From Cyanoderma ruficeps (lineage: Eukaryota; Chordata; Aves; Passeriformes; Timaliidae): a stretch of DNA of 64,000 nt. The position numbers were made by a program, and so were the translations under genes. Positions 36,595-49,442 of the stretch are shown in pieces. Each line of letters begins with the position of its first letter. Positions within the stretch are counted from its first letter, which is position 1. Below the pieces are notes generated by a model that saw only the letters and a list, made by a program, of their open reading frames with translations, ran no database searches and had not been told where the DNA came from. Where the stretch lies: NCBI GenBank assembly GCA_008694505.1, contig VZDJ01000223.1:3561350-3625349 (forward strand). Direction: 5' to 3'.

Positions 36595-38250
36595 ATTTAC
36601 CAATTTGCCAATTTTGGACCTAATTTACCAGTTTTACTTCTCCTTACATTCCTGGGTTCATGATAATATTTGGAAAACATTGGCTGTTTTCCTGTGCGGT
36701 GCTGACTGTAATATGAGATTACTTGTGGATATTTTTTTTGTTTGTTTGTTTTAAACAACAGAGCCAATTCATTCTTAGATTTGTTCAGAATTCTGGAGTG
36801 AGGAGTGGGTTCCTGGTCAGGTGTGACAGGAAGGATTCCCTGCTCCTGGATCCCAGTCCCTGCAGCCATCACTGCCGGTTTCACTCCATGATTTGGGTTG
36901 TGCAAACAGCAGGAACTGGTGTTTGTTCCTTGGAATTAGAAGTAGAAAATCCTCCTGTACCCATGAGCTCCACATTCTTACTCTGCTTGGAAGTTTCTGG
37001 GGTGATGCATCCTTTGCACAAAGCCTTTCTCATGCCCTCCAAACCCCAGAGTCAGCACAAGCCACTGCAAAAGGTGCCCCAAGGAACGTGCCCATCACAT
37101 CCCTGCTTAGGTCAGGGAAAAAAACAGATTTCCAAATAGCTTTATTTAGAAAAAATGCTCAGTGATCAAGACTAAACTAAAGTAAAACATAATAAATGTG
37201 TATTTAAATACTGGCACGATTTGAAGACATTGTTTACACTCATTTGCTCTTTCTTCATATCATTATCATAGAGAAAAGCTGCAGGTGTCTTTTTTCTTCT
37301 TTTTGGAGGAGAAAGAGTGTTTGGGAAACAGGGAAGGGGTAAAACAATGTTATTAGTCCTTCAGAGTCATTAATATGAAGAAAGAAAAGTGCTGCAAAAT
37401 GACTTGCTGACAGCTGCAGAACATGTCACGGAGTAAAACCCACCTTCATTAAATGGGTGAGAAAGAATTCTAATTGTTTTGAAGTTCTTATGATCAGTCT
37501 GCATGTGCTTCATTGTAACGTGATACTAAAGTGCCTCAATTATGATTTGTATATTTTGGTGCCAGAAGGGTTTTTTTCTTATGCTAAATTATTAAGTTCT
37601 GTCAGCTGCTGGGCTGTCATATAGAGATACAGTAAATCACATTATATTTTGTCATGGATTACACAGAGCAATAAATTTGGGAACAGAGATCAAAGTAGTT
37701 TCACAATCACATCTGAGTGTAGGAGGGGTGTTTAACTTGTAGAAAATCTGATTTAGGTGAAACTGTTGCAGTTCTTGTGTGAATTTGAATGTTTGCTTGA
37801 AAATGAATAAGGTACAAATCCCCAAAAGAGTTCTCCTGTATTTAGTTCAGAGGAGTTAATTCTGACCTACAGCTGCAGGATGGAGAACAGATAAATAATA
37901 AAACATTGGGAGTGTTAAAGAGTCTTGCAGTGCCTTATTTATGTTTTTAATTGCTTTGATGATGGAGCAATATATTCCATTTTCTTTTTAATTGGGCCTT
38001 TGCTGGACTTGGGAAGTTTCTTCTCGGCTCAGTAACGTGCTCTGGCTCCGGGAAGTTGTTGCTGTGCTGGGGAAGCTTTGTTGTATTTAAAACTACAAAA
38101 AGTAATCCAACATAATCTTGCTAAGGAGCACTGATGGCTTCAGATCACAGATTTGTTGGGGGATTTGGTCGTATTTTCGGTGTCTGTCTTTCCAGCTGTA
38201 GAAGCTTAACTTTTGTTGGGCTCTTGTCTAATGATGGAACTTTAAAATAC

Positions 38251-38307
38251 TGAGTTAACTTCATGATACCGAGTTAATTTAGTGATACCAAGTTAATTCA
38301 GGAGTAC
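38251..38307 (+). repeat. 19-bp tandem triplicate
   Basis: Three diverged units, at 38251, 38270 and 38289, share the pattern NNAGTTAAYTN...GATAC/GAGTAC. The regular 19-base period shows an old local tandem duplication. Confidence 0.8.
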
Positions 38308-40789
38308 AGAGTTTGTCCTTTGTTCCCACTTTTTCTTCTATTTAATGGCAAAGATTCTGTCTTAAAATGATACATACACAGAGTGTTTTTCTGCTCATTG
38401 TCTTCTTCATAAATGCTTGTCCTTGCCACAAAATTCAACTTAAAACAGCAATGCAGAATCCAGAAACTTTATTCTTATCCCTTCATAATTCTTTCAGGAG
38501 CCTTAAAGTCTCTCCTTGGCAAAAATCAAGGCATGTGAATTGAGCTGATAAATCATGGTGAAGTGCCTGAGTCTTGGAAATCTTCAGTTTGTGAAGGAAT
38601 CGTGTTTTGTAAAGCTCAGATTAAACAATCTTTAACTGAGTCAAGTCATGGATCAGTGTCACTTCTTGGGACTGTTGCCTTCTGTGTGTGGAGGAAGCTT
38701 TAGCTTTGACTTGCATCTTCAAAGATGTTTGCCAGCCTGTCCCCTCGTGGTTTTGTTGGGTACCAGAAACATCTGGGGGCCTCAGTGATTCTGGAAACTT
38801 CTTTATGTCAGAGTGGGGGAGAACCCGAGCTCATCAGAGGAGTGAGGTGCCTGCATCTCTCAGGGATAAAAGCAGCTTGTCAAAGCTTAAATAATTCCTG
38901 TTGGGTGCACTTTTTCTTTGTTAAAACTCTGAAAAGGAACGTGCCAGCACTTTTGATATAAGGTCTTAAATTCAGTTTAAATAACCGTCCTTGTTTAGTT
39001 GGACAGAACAGAAGAAAAGCAGGAAATAGTAAAATGGTAATCCAGGAATGTATTTGTGATTTAGGGACCCTAAAGTGGGGAGTGTTGCAGCCTCCCCATC
39101 TTCACCAGGTTTGCTCCATCTCACTGGAGTGTGGAGCTGGGGGAAGGACTGTGCCATAATATAAAACCTGACCCCAAAGTTGGTGTGAATAGGAAGACAG
39201 TGAGAAATCTCGACCCCAGCTGCCCAGTGGGATGGATGGCAGATGTGGAGCAGTGACATCTGTGATTTGAATCTCTTCATTTGCAGGAATCTCTGTCACC
39301 ACCAAACACCACACTGGTGTCACCAGTGGTCATCTCACATCTTTGCCTGTGCTGGCCATGATCCCAACCCAGAGCTTATCACACCCAGCAATCTTTTGGC
39401 AAAATGTCCCAGAACAGCTTCAGATTAAACCACAATTCTCTGCCAGCCCTTCAGGTGCCTGATGCACTCGCCAGTGTCGTCCTTTGTAAAGGGCATTTCC
39501 AGCATTAAACAATTGCATGTGGCAAACCCGGGCTGTTAATCTGGTTTTAAACCCTTGTCTTGTATGCAAGGCTTGTATTTTAGGCCACTTTGTTTTAAAT
39601 AACGTGCCTGGCTGACAGCAATATTGACTGGAAATCTGCATTAGTGGTGCTGGGGAATATTTAGATGCTCAGTAAATCCATTTAGATGAAGGTAATAATT
39701 GAATAATTGTGTCCTGGTGTAAGGCTGGTGTAACTTGGGCATCAGCCACCCTGCAGCTGCAATCCCACTGAAGACTTTCTGGGAGAGTTAAAAATGCCTG
39801 TATTTAATTCCTCTGAATAATTTCAGAATTCTTAGAAATACTCTGTTGGTTTAAATGAGAAGTGTGGAATTTGGAGTTTTCCTAAGTCACAGTTTGCAGG
39901 AGCAGGTTCTCAGTGAGCCCCCATTAAGCACAGAGCTGGAATGTGCTGCAGAAAGGCAATTCTCTGTGCAGGTACTGTCAAAGTCATTTCTATTCATTCT
40001 TGGGTTTTTCCCAATGAAAAGTACTTCACACATGAATGAGAGGGTTTTTTTCTCCTAAAGATGTATGTTTAATGAAAAAAAATTAAAAGGGAAAGATTTG
40101 TAGACCTCCAAAAGCGAAATGTAAAATAGAATATTAATAGGATTTTGGGATTTCTATCATTCATTTTCAAAACCCTTGAAGTCATTTGGTACTTGACTAA
40201 TTATTCTGTTAACATCATTTTGGACATTCAACTATTTTTAATGGTCTTTTGGGTGGTTCAGATTACATATTTGAACTGATGTGCTATTTTCACTGCTGAG
40301 CAGAGAACCAGTTTTCAATTTTGTCTGATTGGGAGGGAGAGCAGGAGAAAGAACAGGAGTTTGGTGTAGGAAGTCACCCACTGTCAGTGTTAGAGGCACA
40401 TAAGGAAAATGCGTGTTTCAGGCTCTGAGTCAAAATGGAATTTTTATGTACAATCAGATGAACTTTAAAGGTGATCTGCTGATCTCTGAAGTTTAAGCAG
40501 ATATTGTACAGAGAGTTTTAACGTACTTAATAACAAAGATTGCCACCATTAGCCATTCTGAAGGTCATTTTCTTCTGACATTTGTCAAATTACACAATCT
40601 TGAATTTTGGTACAAAGCATAATGCTGTCAAACTTAAAATAGAAATATTCCAGAATGTGGAGTGGTGTGTTGTTTTTTGAGGTAAATGGGCCCCATTTAC
40701 ATTAGTTCTTTGATGTTAAATTCCTTGCTGCACATCAGAGAACAGTTGCTTCTTCCCTGGAGCAAGTTTTCTTTCTTCTTCTTCCCCCA

Positions 40790-40872
40790 CCCTTTGATTT
40801 TTTTTCCTCCTTCTTTTTCTTCTTCTTCTTCTTTTTTTTTTTTTTTTTNNNNNNTTTTTTTTTTTTTTTTTA
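40790..40872. repeat. Pyrimidine tract with a 6-N assembly gap
   Basis: TTC repeats grade into pure T, then six N at 40849-40854, then T again up to about 40871. The true length of this tract is unknown. Confidence 0.9.
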
Positions 40873-41030
40873 AACTTTGCTTACACTTTTATCTAACTAA
40901 TTATGGAGGATCAGCTTATGGATGGCCACTTTTAGCTAGTTGCAGGCGTTTTGAAAAATGATTCTTTCATAGCTACTATCTTAAACAGAAAAGTTCTTTA
41001 ATCTGCTGCTTGTCTATCAGTGAATATGGT

Positions 41031-41055
41031 GTTGTGTGTGTATATATATGTATAA
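41031..41055. repeat. TG/TA microsatellite
   Basis: Short GTGTGTG followed by TATATATATGTATA. It lies about 40 bases upstream of a CR1 pair. Confidence 0.7.
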
Positions 41056-41093
41056 AACTCTAGTTATGAGAGCTGTTTCCAAAGCTGGAGAAA

Positions 41094-41180
41094 CATGGAA
41101 TTGCTTAGGTTGGAAAAGACCTCTAAGGTCATCGAATCCAACCATAAACCCAACACTGCCAAGCCCATCACCAAACCCTG
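41094..41180 (-). mobile_element. CR1 LINE fragment of a second subfamily
   Basis: The plus strand reads 'catggaattgcttaggttggaaaagacctctaaggtcatcgaatccaacc...ccaacactgccaagcccatcaccaaacc', which is the CR1 3' end of the 'aaccctaacactgcc' type on the minus strand. It is cut off abruptly where another CR1 begins at 41181. Confidence 0.88.
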
Positions 41181-41395
41181 ATTGTTTGGGTTGGAAGGGG
41201 CCTTAAAATTCATCCAGTGCCACCCCCTGCCTTGGGCAGGGACACCTTCCACTGTCCCAGGGTGCCCCAAGCCCCAATGTCCAACCTGGCCTTGGACACT
41301 CCAGGGATCCAGGAGCAACCCCAGCTTGTCTGGGAATCTATGTGCCAGGGCCTCCCCACCCTCACAGGGAAGGATTTTTCCCCCTGTATCTTACA
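41181..41395 (-). mobile_element. CR1 LINE fragment abutting the previous one
   Basis: The plus strand reads 'tttgggttggaaggggcctt', 'ccaccccctgccttgggcagggacacc', 'ttccactgtcccaggg', 'ccccaagccccaatgtccaacctggccttgg' and 'cctccccaccctcacagggaaggat'. This is the same subfamily as the copies at 32761 and 42891, in minus orientation. Its 3' end meets the older copy without spacer, suggesting insertion into it. Confidence 0.9.
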
Positions 41396-42890
41396 CAATG
41401 CACAGATTTGTAATGGCTCAAGGATTCTGAACAGCTTCATTTTTGATAAATATCCCAGACATCCCAACTGCCTCCATGGATGTTGCTGGAGGATGGAATT
41501 GTCCACGTGGCTTCCAACCCCGGAGTGCAGCTGGAGCAGATGGAGCTGGGAGTGACCTCGGGGCTCATGAGGAGATGTGCTCCATGGAGTAGAACTGGAA
41601 CTAAGAGTTCCCTCTGATATTCCTCATACCTTCAAAATAGCTTATAAATACTTGGTAATTAGGGTAGAACACGGTGTGCTTTTGTGATGTGGTCGTGCCA
41701 TAGATCCTGTGGTCTTTTGCTGATGCTGTTCTCTTTAATGAAAGGAGAGAGTGAAAATGGGGCTGTGTTAGAAGAGCATCCATTAATTCAGGCACCACAT
41801 CTGGAGTGCTCAGAACTGTTTTAATTTTTACTTGAAATGTTTTGTTGAAGTCGATGCAGTTTTGCTCAGCAACCACAATACGATGCTTTAAGGCTTGTTA
41901 AAGAATTATAGTTGGTTTTTAAAACCAATTAACTGCAACAAGGACATAATCTTTTTAATACAAAAGTCCTCCATAATATAAAATAACTGCATGTAAAATG
42001 GTCATAATCAGATAATTCTTAGCTAAAGTATGTATTAACTGTGTGAAACTAAACAGGAGTTCTTTTCTGAATCAGTGGAATTCCTCTGCAGCTTATCCAA
42101 TTTAAACCTTTTTCATTATGAAAATGGATATTCCAATTGATATTTCTGACGAGCTTCTGCCAAGTGGGAATTTCAGCAGCCACCTCTCACACACGGAAAA
42201 CTGGTTTCAGACCATTAACTCTATTTGCAGTGCTGCCCATTGCTATAAAAAGAGCTTGACTTTAATGAACACTGGCTGACCCTCCAAATGTTCACCTTCC
42301 ACTTGGATTCTTATTCATTACGTTTCTGAAATAGCACCTAACCTGAAAGGGAGGGAATGCCCTTAAAATAATTCAGAAACTACTCGTGCTTCCTCCAGCA
42401 CATGAACCCAGCAGCCAGTTGGAAAAGAAGGAGCCCAGGAAACTGCTGTGTGTGTGCCCCTGTGAACCTTCTCCTTTATCAAGATAAATGCGATATAAAT
42501 CCCTCCCGATGTTCCCTTTTTACAGCTCTGTGTGTATTTACTCATTCCTTAAAACAAATAAGAGTGAAAAGGCATTTTTTTTGTCTGCAGCAGTGCTACC
42601 TCTGCCCCAGGGAAGGTGGTTTATGTCTCCCTTGGTTGCAAAGCAATAACCTGTATAAAAAGGTGCTAAATTAGTTTTAGTTGCAGGTTTCGAGAAGGGA
42701 GAAGCTTCATATTTGTGCAGTTAAAAGATGGGAGTGGAAAAGAGGGTGCTCAGGCAGCCCCATGAGTTGAATCTTTTCGGTGCTGTAAATTGTGGTCTCT
42801 GCCTTCATCAGAGCTGCTCGTGTGGTTTGTGATGATGCAAGAGCTGCTGGGTGTTACAGACCTCAGGGAAAAGCTGAAGTCAGCAGGAGC

Positions 42891-43206
42891 CACGGAATTA
42901 TGGAATGGTTTGGGTTGGAAGTTCATCTCATTCCACCCCCTGCCATGGGCACCTTCCACTGTCCCAGGGGGCTCCAAGCCCCAGTGTCCAGCTTGGCCTT
43001 GGGCAGTGCCAGGGATCCAGGGGCAGCCACAGCTGCTCTGGGAGCCTGTTCCAGAGCCTCCCCACCCTCCCAGGGAACAATCTGTTCCCCAAATCCCATC
43101 TAACCCTGCCCTCCACCACTGGGAAGCCATTCCCCCTTTCCCTAACACTGCATGCCCTTGTGAAAGGTCCCTCTCCAGCCTTCCTGTAAGACCCTTTAAG
43201 GAACTG
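42891..43206 (-). mobile_element. CR1 LINE 3' fragment
   Basis: Starts 'cacggaattatggaatggtttgggttgg' and goes on through 'ccaccccctgccatgggcac', 'ggggcagccacagctgctctggg', 'gcctgttccagagcctccccaccctcccagg' and 'gcatgcccttgtgaaaggtccctctccagcc'. It is the longest and best kept CR1 in this intron. There is no coding capacity beyond chance frames. Confidence 0.93.
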
Positions 43207-45363
43207 TCCATAGTTTTTATGTCACAGGGCCAATAGAGCCAGTTTTATACAACCAGAGTCCATCTAGCTGTGCTCGTGCCACAACCAAGAGAAGCTTTGG
43301 GAGCTCAGTACCTCTGAAATTCAGACCTCTCAAATGTTTGGGACTGAAAGAAAATGCAAGAATTTAAGGTTTGTTGGTAACTGGGGAGACAAAGCTTATA
43401 AATATTTTGCTAACTGGAAGTCGTTGAAGCCGTTATAAAATAAAATGTTGCAATTCCTTTTAAGTAAGCTGGTAGGGTATCCATTCTTTTCCTTTAGTTA
43501 GGAATAAACCCCTGAAATTCGGAGTATCTTTCTTTTGGATCACCTCTGTCCTGTATTTCAGAGGTCAGCCTGATTCTACTCAGTGTGAACAAACAAATTC
43601 TAATTTGTTTATGGAACTCATGAGTGGTTCTTTATTATTTATTGGGATTTCTTCTGTGGGTTCAGGAGGTTATAAAGCTGCTTCTATGAAAGATGAGGAC
43701 TTTTACCCCAGGCAAGTTGAGCGAGAGCAGCTGTAACGTGATCTGTGCAATGCCTTGCTGACGAGTCCCTCTCCCTTTCTGGGACTAACGGTAATTTATA
43801 CTGTTGCTGTAATTTATTTTTCACTTTTTTTCTCTAAAGATAAACTGGCAGTTTCAGTCACTTTACGACATGCAGTGGTGGTAAAACATCACGTGAAACT
43901 AGGCTGCAGTACAATAGAACGAGTGTTAACGTGGGTCAGTCTGAGTACAAGGAGAAACAGAGCGTGGACAGAGCTCCCCGGGATAACTGGTGCTGTGTCA
44001 CCAATCCTTTTATTTATGCACCCCTACCATGGGCCCTTACTGTGTTTGTGGTTCACTTTTGAGGGAGAAATGGAGAAAAAGTGAAATTTAATTTGTGTGA
44101 TGCTCCAGAATTCTTCTAGATGCTGATTCAAACCGATGTGTATCGCCATTATCTCTGTTTATTACAAAACCGAGCCGTAATGTTATCCCAAAAATGATGC
44201 ACAAGTTTGGTAACTGGTTTTGATAACTTTTTAGTAGATTCCTTAGTACCAACAACCAGACGGAGACATCCATATGTTTCATAATTTTGGAATTTGAAGG
44301 GATTGAGGATCTGAAATTGCAATTTCATGTACAGTTTAGGATTACTTTGAACTGGCTGTAATATTCTTAGGCTGAGCTGCACCTTACAGAGCTGCCCGGA
44401 TTGCCGAGGATGATTCCAGCCCTACCATGACGATCCGCAAACGCTCCGCGGCTCTAAGCTCCTCGATTTATAGCCCAGTAAAATCAATAAGACTCTTTGC
44501 CTGCCTGAAATCCCTGGTGTTTGCAGAAATGGAGCCTGAGCTGGATGCACGCAGGGTTCAGAGGCTTTGGGGGCCCCTGTGGGGTTTTTTGGTTCCCCCC
44601 AAAGAAGGGCTGGCGGGAGCCGGCGTTCGGGCGCTGGATGTGGTGCCGTAAAACTAAGGACGACAGATCAAAGGTTTGAGCAGGAGGTCAGATAGATTTT
44701 GAAAACTTAATCAGCTTAAATTTGCTTCAGAACTCAGCTGCGTGATATTCTGTCCCCCCTAAGAAAATATTTGTCTTGTACACCTGTCCTCAAGTTTGAG
44801 AGCCAAGAAGACGAGAGCGCCGAGCAGTTCACCTGAGGACAGCGTGGTGGGGCTGGGCTGGGCTGGTTTCTGCAAGAAAAATACAAATCAGGTTTCTCTC
44901 CTGAAACGAAATTGCATTTATTTTTTTAATTAATATCACTATTATCAAATTATTTCTGAAATTAAATTATTTGAGGGAAAAAAAAACCTTAAGAGCTATT
45001 TTTCCTGGGGTTATAGAAATATTTGCTGGTTGGATTCTGATATGACCAAGCAGCCTTGTTTTCAGTTTGTTTCATTCTTTAGCTTTGAGTTGTGGAAAAA
45101 AAAAAATGCTGGAGCAAGGAAAGAGCTGTATGTCCAAGCTGGTTCAGCTGCATCTTGGGTGGATTTTCAGTGTAATCCCCACCTTTCCCTAGGAAGGTAC
45201 AAGCAGTGGGACAAAGGACAATTGCAGACACAGAACTGAGAGGTGAAGCTCTGTCCCCCATGTCACATTGCCTGGGACTTTCTCCTTGATTTTTTTCCCC
45301 TCTGCTCAGAAACAAATTCACCCTGATAAACCTATTTATGTGTGTTGCCTCCTTCCCCTGCCC

Positions 45364-45388
45364 CACACACACACACACACACACACAC
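45364..45388. repeat. CA microsatellite
   Basis: About twelve CA units, followed by TCTC and a poly-T run. It is a likely polymorphic marker about 300 bases before the 21-codon exon. Confidence 0.93.
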
Positions 45389-45691
45389 TCTCATTCCCTC
45401 CTTTTTTTTTTTTTCCCCCTCATTTTAATCCACACAACTCTTTATGTTTTTTCTAATAATTGGCAGCAGAGGTACAATTTCTCCCCTCTTTTAAGCGATG
45501 AATAGTTGGCCCGAGATCAAAGCCCAGGCCTGGCGGTTTTTTGGCTGCCACAGAAGGGCGTTGGGGCTGGCGCGGGGCCGGCGCCCGGTGATTGGCACAT
45601 GGAGGAGGTGCCAAGCCCAGGGCCCGGTGGCAAAGTGTCTGTGCACGTCCTGTGCCTGAGCTAACGGGGCTGTCCTTTGTGTGTGTTCCAG

Positions 45692-45754
45692 GCCAGCAGC
45701 CGGCTGAAGCAGACCAAGGAGGAGTTCAGCCAGAAACTGGCCAACTGCTTGGAG
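45692..45754 (+). CDS. CEP112: CEP112 micro-exon (21 codons)
   Basis: A 63-base exon, phase 0 at both ends, between TGTTCCAG and GAG|GTAGGT. It encodes ASSRLKQTKEEFSQKLANCLE. The human protein, as I recall, has 21 residues here of the form A-S-LKQ--KE---KLA, so length and anchor residues agree. It is a continuous helix segment with Leu and Phe at spaced positions and no other motif. It joins the preceding exon (ending LTK) and the next (starting EIAKLKTT) without a gap. A local GC-rich patch with an ATTGG word lies about 100 bases upstream; it looks incidental. Confidence 0.88.
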
Positions 45755-48700
45755 GTAGGTGGCCAGCAGACTGAGGTGAACCTGTTTCCACTTGGGAACG
45801 TGGTGAGAAGTTGAGTTGCCTCTGGTCTTGGCAACCAAGAGAAGTTGTAACCCGTTACCAAATCAAACGTCCAGTGTCTTCTTACAGATTTTAACTAAAA
45901 AAAACCACCGAGCATTGAGCTGGAAAATACAGGTGGGGGGGTTTTTTTGAGTTCTGAATTTCATCTTTTTCATCTCCATCCTAGTCTCCTGAGACCCCAG
46001 AGGACCAAGTCCTCCTTCAGCCAGTGGGAAGAAAGGTGAGGTGCTCCATCAGCCACCACATCTCATAGAATCAGGAGCAGTTGCACAGCCAGCACTTACA
46101 TTTCATGTTAAAGGCAGTGTCACCCAAGGTTTCTTCACTTTTATCATTGATCCCCACCAATTCTGCATTTTTGCCCAAAACAGCACCTTGAGGAATGTCA
46201 GTGTCCTGGAGGCAGACTGGTTTTGACTTGAGTTTTTGGTCTTCAGAGAACTCAAAAGATGAAAATGAGCGTTGAATTTACGTATATACTTAAAAATGGT
46301 AAGGCTGGATGATTTTTACATACCTCAGCTTTCAGTTTGACTGACAGGCAGTACTGAAGTGTGAAAAATGATGGAGATGCAACCAGAAGGTAAGCTTTTA
46401 ATAAGAAGAAAATTGCCATGAGGATTTATGTGGAGGTGTCATTCTCCTCATTGCTCCCAGCCAGCAGAATATCTGCCTTGCACTGCAAAGTGTGTTTGCA
46501 GCCAAGAGTCCAATAATAGTCTTTATAATCAATAAAAACACCACAAAGAGGGGTTTAACAGCCTCTAAACTAGACAGAAGTGATAAGTGAGACAATAACA
46601 AGAAACTGCAAACTTTATTGTTTTACCAGCACTTCCACATATTTAAAACTCGATTCCAGCTTTTCAGCTCCTTTGAGTCTTATTCTCTGGAACACTTGTT
46701 CAGAATTGTGGTTTCACTTGTTTTGATAGCATTTATTGGCTGTCACTTTTTCACACTGCTTTTATCAGAATCATAGATATGTCATATATTCTGTTTCTAA
46801 AGTCTGACCTGTATTTTTACACATTTATTTGCATACAGAGAGGTTGTAGAGTCTCCATCCTTGGAGATACTTCAAACCTGACTGGGCTGATCCTGAGCAA
46901 CCAGGTCTGGGTGATACTTCTTTAAACTGGTCCATTCCACCCTCACCAATTCTATGATTCTGTGGTAAATCAGAGAGAATGTTCTCTGTCCTTAAATACC
47001 TTTCCAGTAATTTTAAATCAGTTATTTAGTAATTTTTGAGAGCCTTACTTATAAAGAAAGAGAGGAAAATGCAACAAAAAAAAAAAACCCTCTTTTTTTT
47101 TATCTTTCCACCTGATCCTGAAAACCAGGAAATGGTTAAAGCTCAAAAAGTAGCATTTAATTCATGTCAGACCTGAAGGAAGAGATCCCTTCCATTGCTA
47201 CCTCTATTTTACCTTTTGTCGTTGTCACCCACATGTGAGTGGAATCAAGGCAGCCTCTCCGTGCCAGACACAATCCAATGTCAATACAAAAATGGTTCTT
47301 GGTCCATTCGTTAAAGACAGTTGGAATAATTGAAGCATTTCTGAATTTTTAAGCAAGGGATGAGGGAAATTGCTTTAATTGTTGCAGAGGGAACACGTAG
47401 GTAGTGTAGGGCAAGGTAAGAACTCTTTAACCTAAATGTCATGATGAATTTTGTCAGACTGACATTTATTGGGCTGCAGAATAGTCTCAAGATTTGGGGA
47501 CATGTTTTGCATTAAGGTGGCTTTGCTGTAGCTGGGCCATTTTACTGGGGAGAGCTGGACCCAATTCCTGAGCACTTTCTGGGCCAGACACAACACATCC
47601 ATCATCTGTCAGCACTGTTTGGCTCAATAAAACAGCTTCACCCTGATGTCTGAATTTCTTTACTTGTGTGGATTTAAATCAAATCCCCCAAGTTCCTTGG
47701 ACATGGTTGGGTTTGAGGTTTTGTTTTTTTTTTTGTAGCTCACTGTTAATAATTGGTCGATTGCAACTTTTCTTGTGGTCGCCTTGCTGACAACATCTGT
47801 CCAATCTTCTCTCTGTGGCCTCTTGGAGCATTCACTTTTAACACCCACACAGAGAAGATGTTTCAAGAAATTTCCTCTGAAGTTTATACAAAGTAAATAG
47901 AAATTTTTGCTCTGAAAAGTACTGCACAAAGCAGATCTTTCTTCATCAATTCCTGCTGAAATTTCCTTGCATGCATTTCAGAACTCCTGTGCTAGACCAG
48001 GGTCTCAGTAAAAGTTTTAAATCTCAGGTTTGTGTTATATTGAGGAGTTTGCTGCTTTGTTTTCTTTTTTTAAAATGACAAAATGGGACCTACTCAAAAT
48101 GCTGTAGTTTTGCATGGGTTCAAGTTATCTTAATGTGTATGATCCATTGCTTTCTTCTGCTTTCTCCTGCACATTACACACCTGGTAAAACCACGTTTCT
48201 GCAAATTGTCTGTCTTATAAACAATTACCTAAACTGCAAACCCAGAGACACTGCTTAATCCTGGCTAAAGAGCTGCACCCTATCCAGATGGTCTCTAAAC
48301 TTTGGCATATAGATCTCAAAACCCCTTCCTTTTGATGGGCATTATCTTTTGAAATAGGTATTTGTTTCTTAGAAAAGCAATATAGAAATGCAAAGGCAGG
48401 TTTTACACATAATCTGTGTTACTTCCTGGGCTTTTCAGATAGGTGAAAAGAATAAATTTACTACAGGGTTTTAATCAGGCTTTTTCCCCTTTCCCAATGG
48501 TTTTAGTACCTTCATTTGTAGCACAGTTCCTCTTACACTGGTCCTGGTCTATTATTAGGGGGTTTTTAAACTTTTTTTTTTCCTAAATAGCCATGTAATT
48601 AATATAGATAAATGTTTTTCTGCCTGTGAGGAGGCCTGGCAGAGTCTAAGCACTCTGGTAGTCTCTCTCTGAGTGCTAAAGTGCTTTTAGAATTATTCTA

Positions 48701-49442
48701 TAATATGCTGCTACAGCAGCTTAACCTTAAGCTTGAATATATACATTAAAGTCAGTGACTCTCCCACCTGTTTAAGTGCTTTGCTGGGTGATGACATGTC
48801 AGTAGAAAATTCTGTAAATATGCCTAAAGGATCAGGGTTAGTTATGACTTTCCCCAGTGATGAAAAAGGTAAAACAAATACAATTCAACAAATGACAAGT
48901 GAATCGCCTGAAAGGTCTACGTGAAGGTCCTGGATGTGGAGTCAAGTCCTCACTGTATTGCTCAGCAAAATCTGCTCCTTTCAGCAGCTCAGAAATGTCA
49001 CTGTCAGGTTTAAATTTCAGGGCAGTGTGTGAATGTGGGCGTTTTTCCTCTGAGCAGTATCAAGCTGTAAAATATCCCCCTGGAAAAGGAGCAGCAGCAT
49101 CCCAGTGTAAACTCTCACTCCAGCTTTCAGAGCGGTGCAAGACGGGGAACAGGCTCCAGTTTGAAGATCACAGATGTGCTTTGTTCTCATGAGTAAATAT
49201 TTTGGAATGTCACAGTGGAAAACACTTCCAAATCTTTTGTGTTCAGCGATTCTTGTCATTTGCAGCTTTGCTCTATTCCTTTTCTCTGTGTGGAATCCCA
49301 TGCCCTGCTAGTGTGCAGCGTGCCCAATTCAAACATCCAGCTTGCACAGCAGAGCTTGCCAGTGCCATGTTTATATAAAAAAAACCATGCAAAATACATG
49401 TCTTTCATTGAGGAGAGCTTTAACATGGTGCTTTCTTTGCAG
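45755..49442 (+). other. CEP112: CEP112 intron, 3.7 kb
   Basis: Starts GTAGGT and ends CTTTCTTTGCAG. It holds one CR1 3' end (46838-46965) and short homopolymers. The stretch 47000-49400 is unique sequence in which I recognise nothing. The frame of the following exon is open back to 49215 (76 codons). Confidence 0.82.
46838..46965 (+). mobile_element. CR1 LINE 3' end
   Basis: Reads 'agaggttgtagagtctccatccttggagata', 'cctgactgggctgatcctgagcaacc' and ends 'attctatgattctgtgg', the sense-strand CR1 terminus with its short terminal repeats. It is strongly 5'-truncated. Confidence 0.92.

Larger units (their letters stand above)
30268..45691 (+). other. CEP112: CEP112 intron, 15.4 kb
   Basis: Starts with GTAAGG and ends GTGTGTTCCAG. 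The flanking exons join directly at protein level, so I expect no constitutive exon inside. Contents are CR1 fragments at 32761, 41094, 41181 and 42891; a 31-bp tandem repeat at 35146; a hairpin at 36571; a 19-bp triplicate at 38251; a gap of six N at 40849-40854 inside a T-rich tract; TG/TA at 41031-41055; and CA repeats at 45364. A short GC-rich patch (about 45555-45600) precedes the next exon. The stretches 30400-32700, 33400-35100, 37200-40700 and 43300-45300 are unique sequence in which I recognise nothing. Confidence 0.8.

Noticed and set aside
42750..43236. Open frames of about 150 codons on both strands
   Set aside because: Most of the span is the untranslated 3' part of a CR1 element, so the frames are chance.
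45550..45600. GC-rich patch with ATTGG word as a promoter
   Set aside because: Very short, lacks a broader CpG island, and directly precedes an internal exon. No further support.
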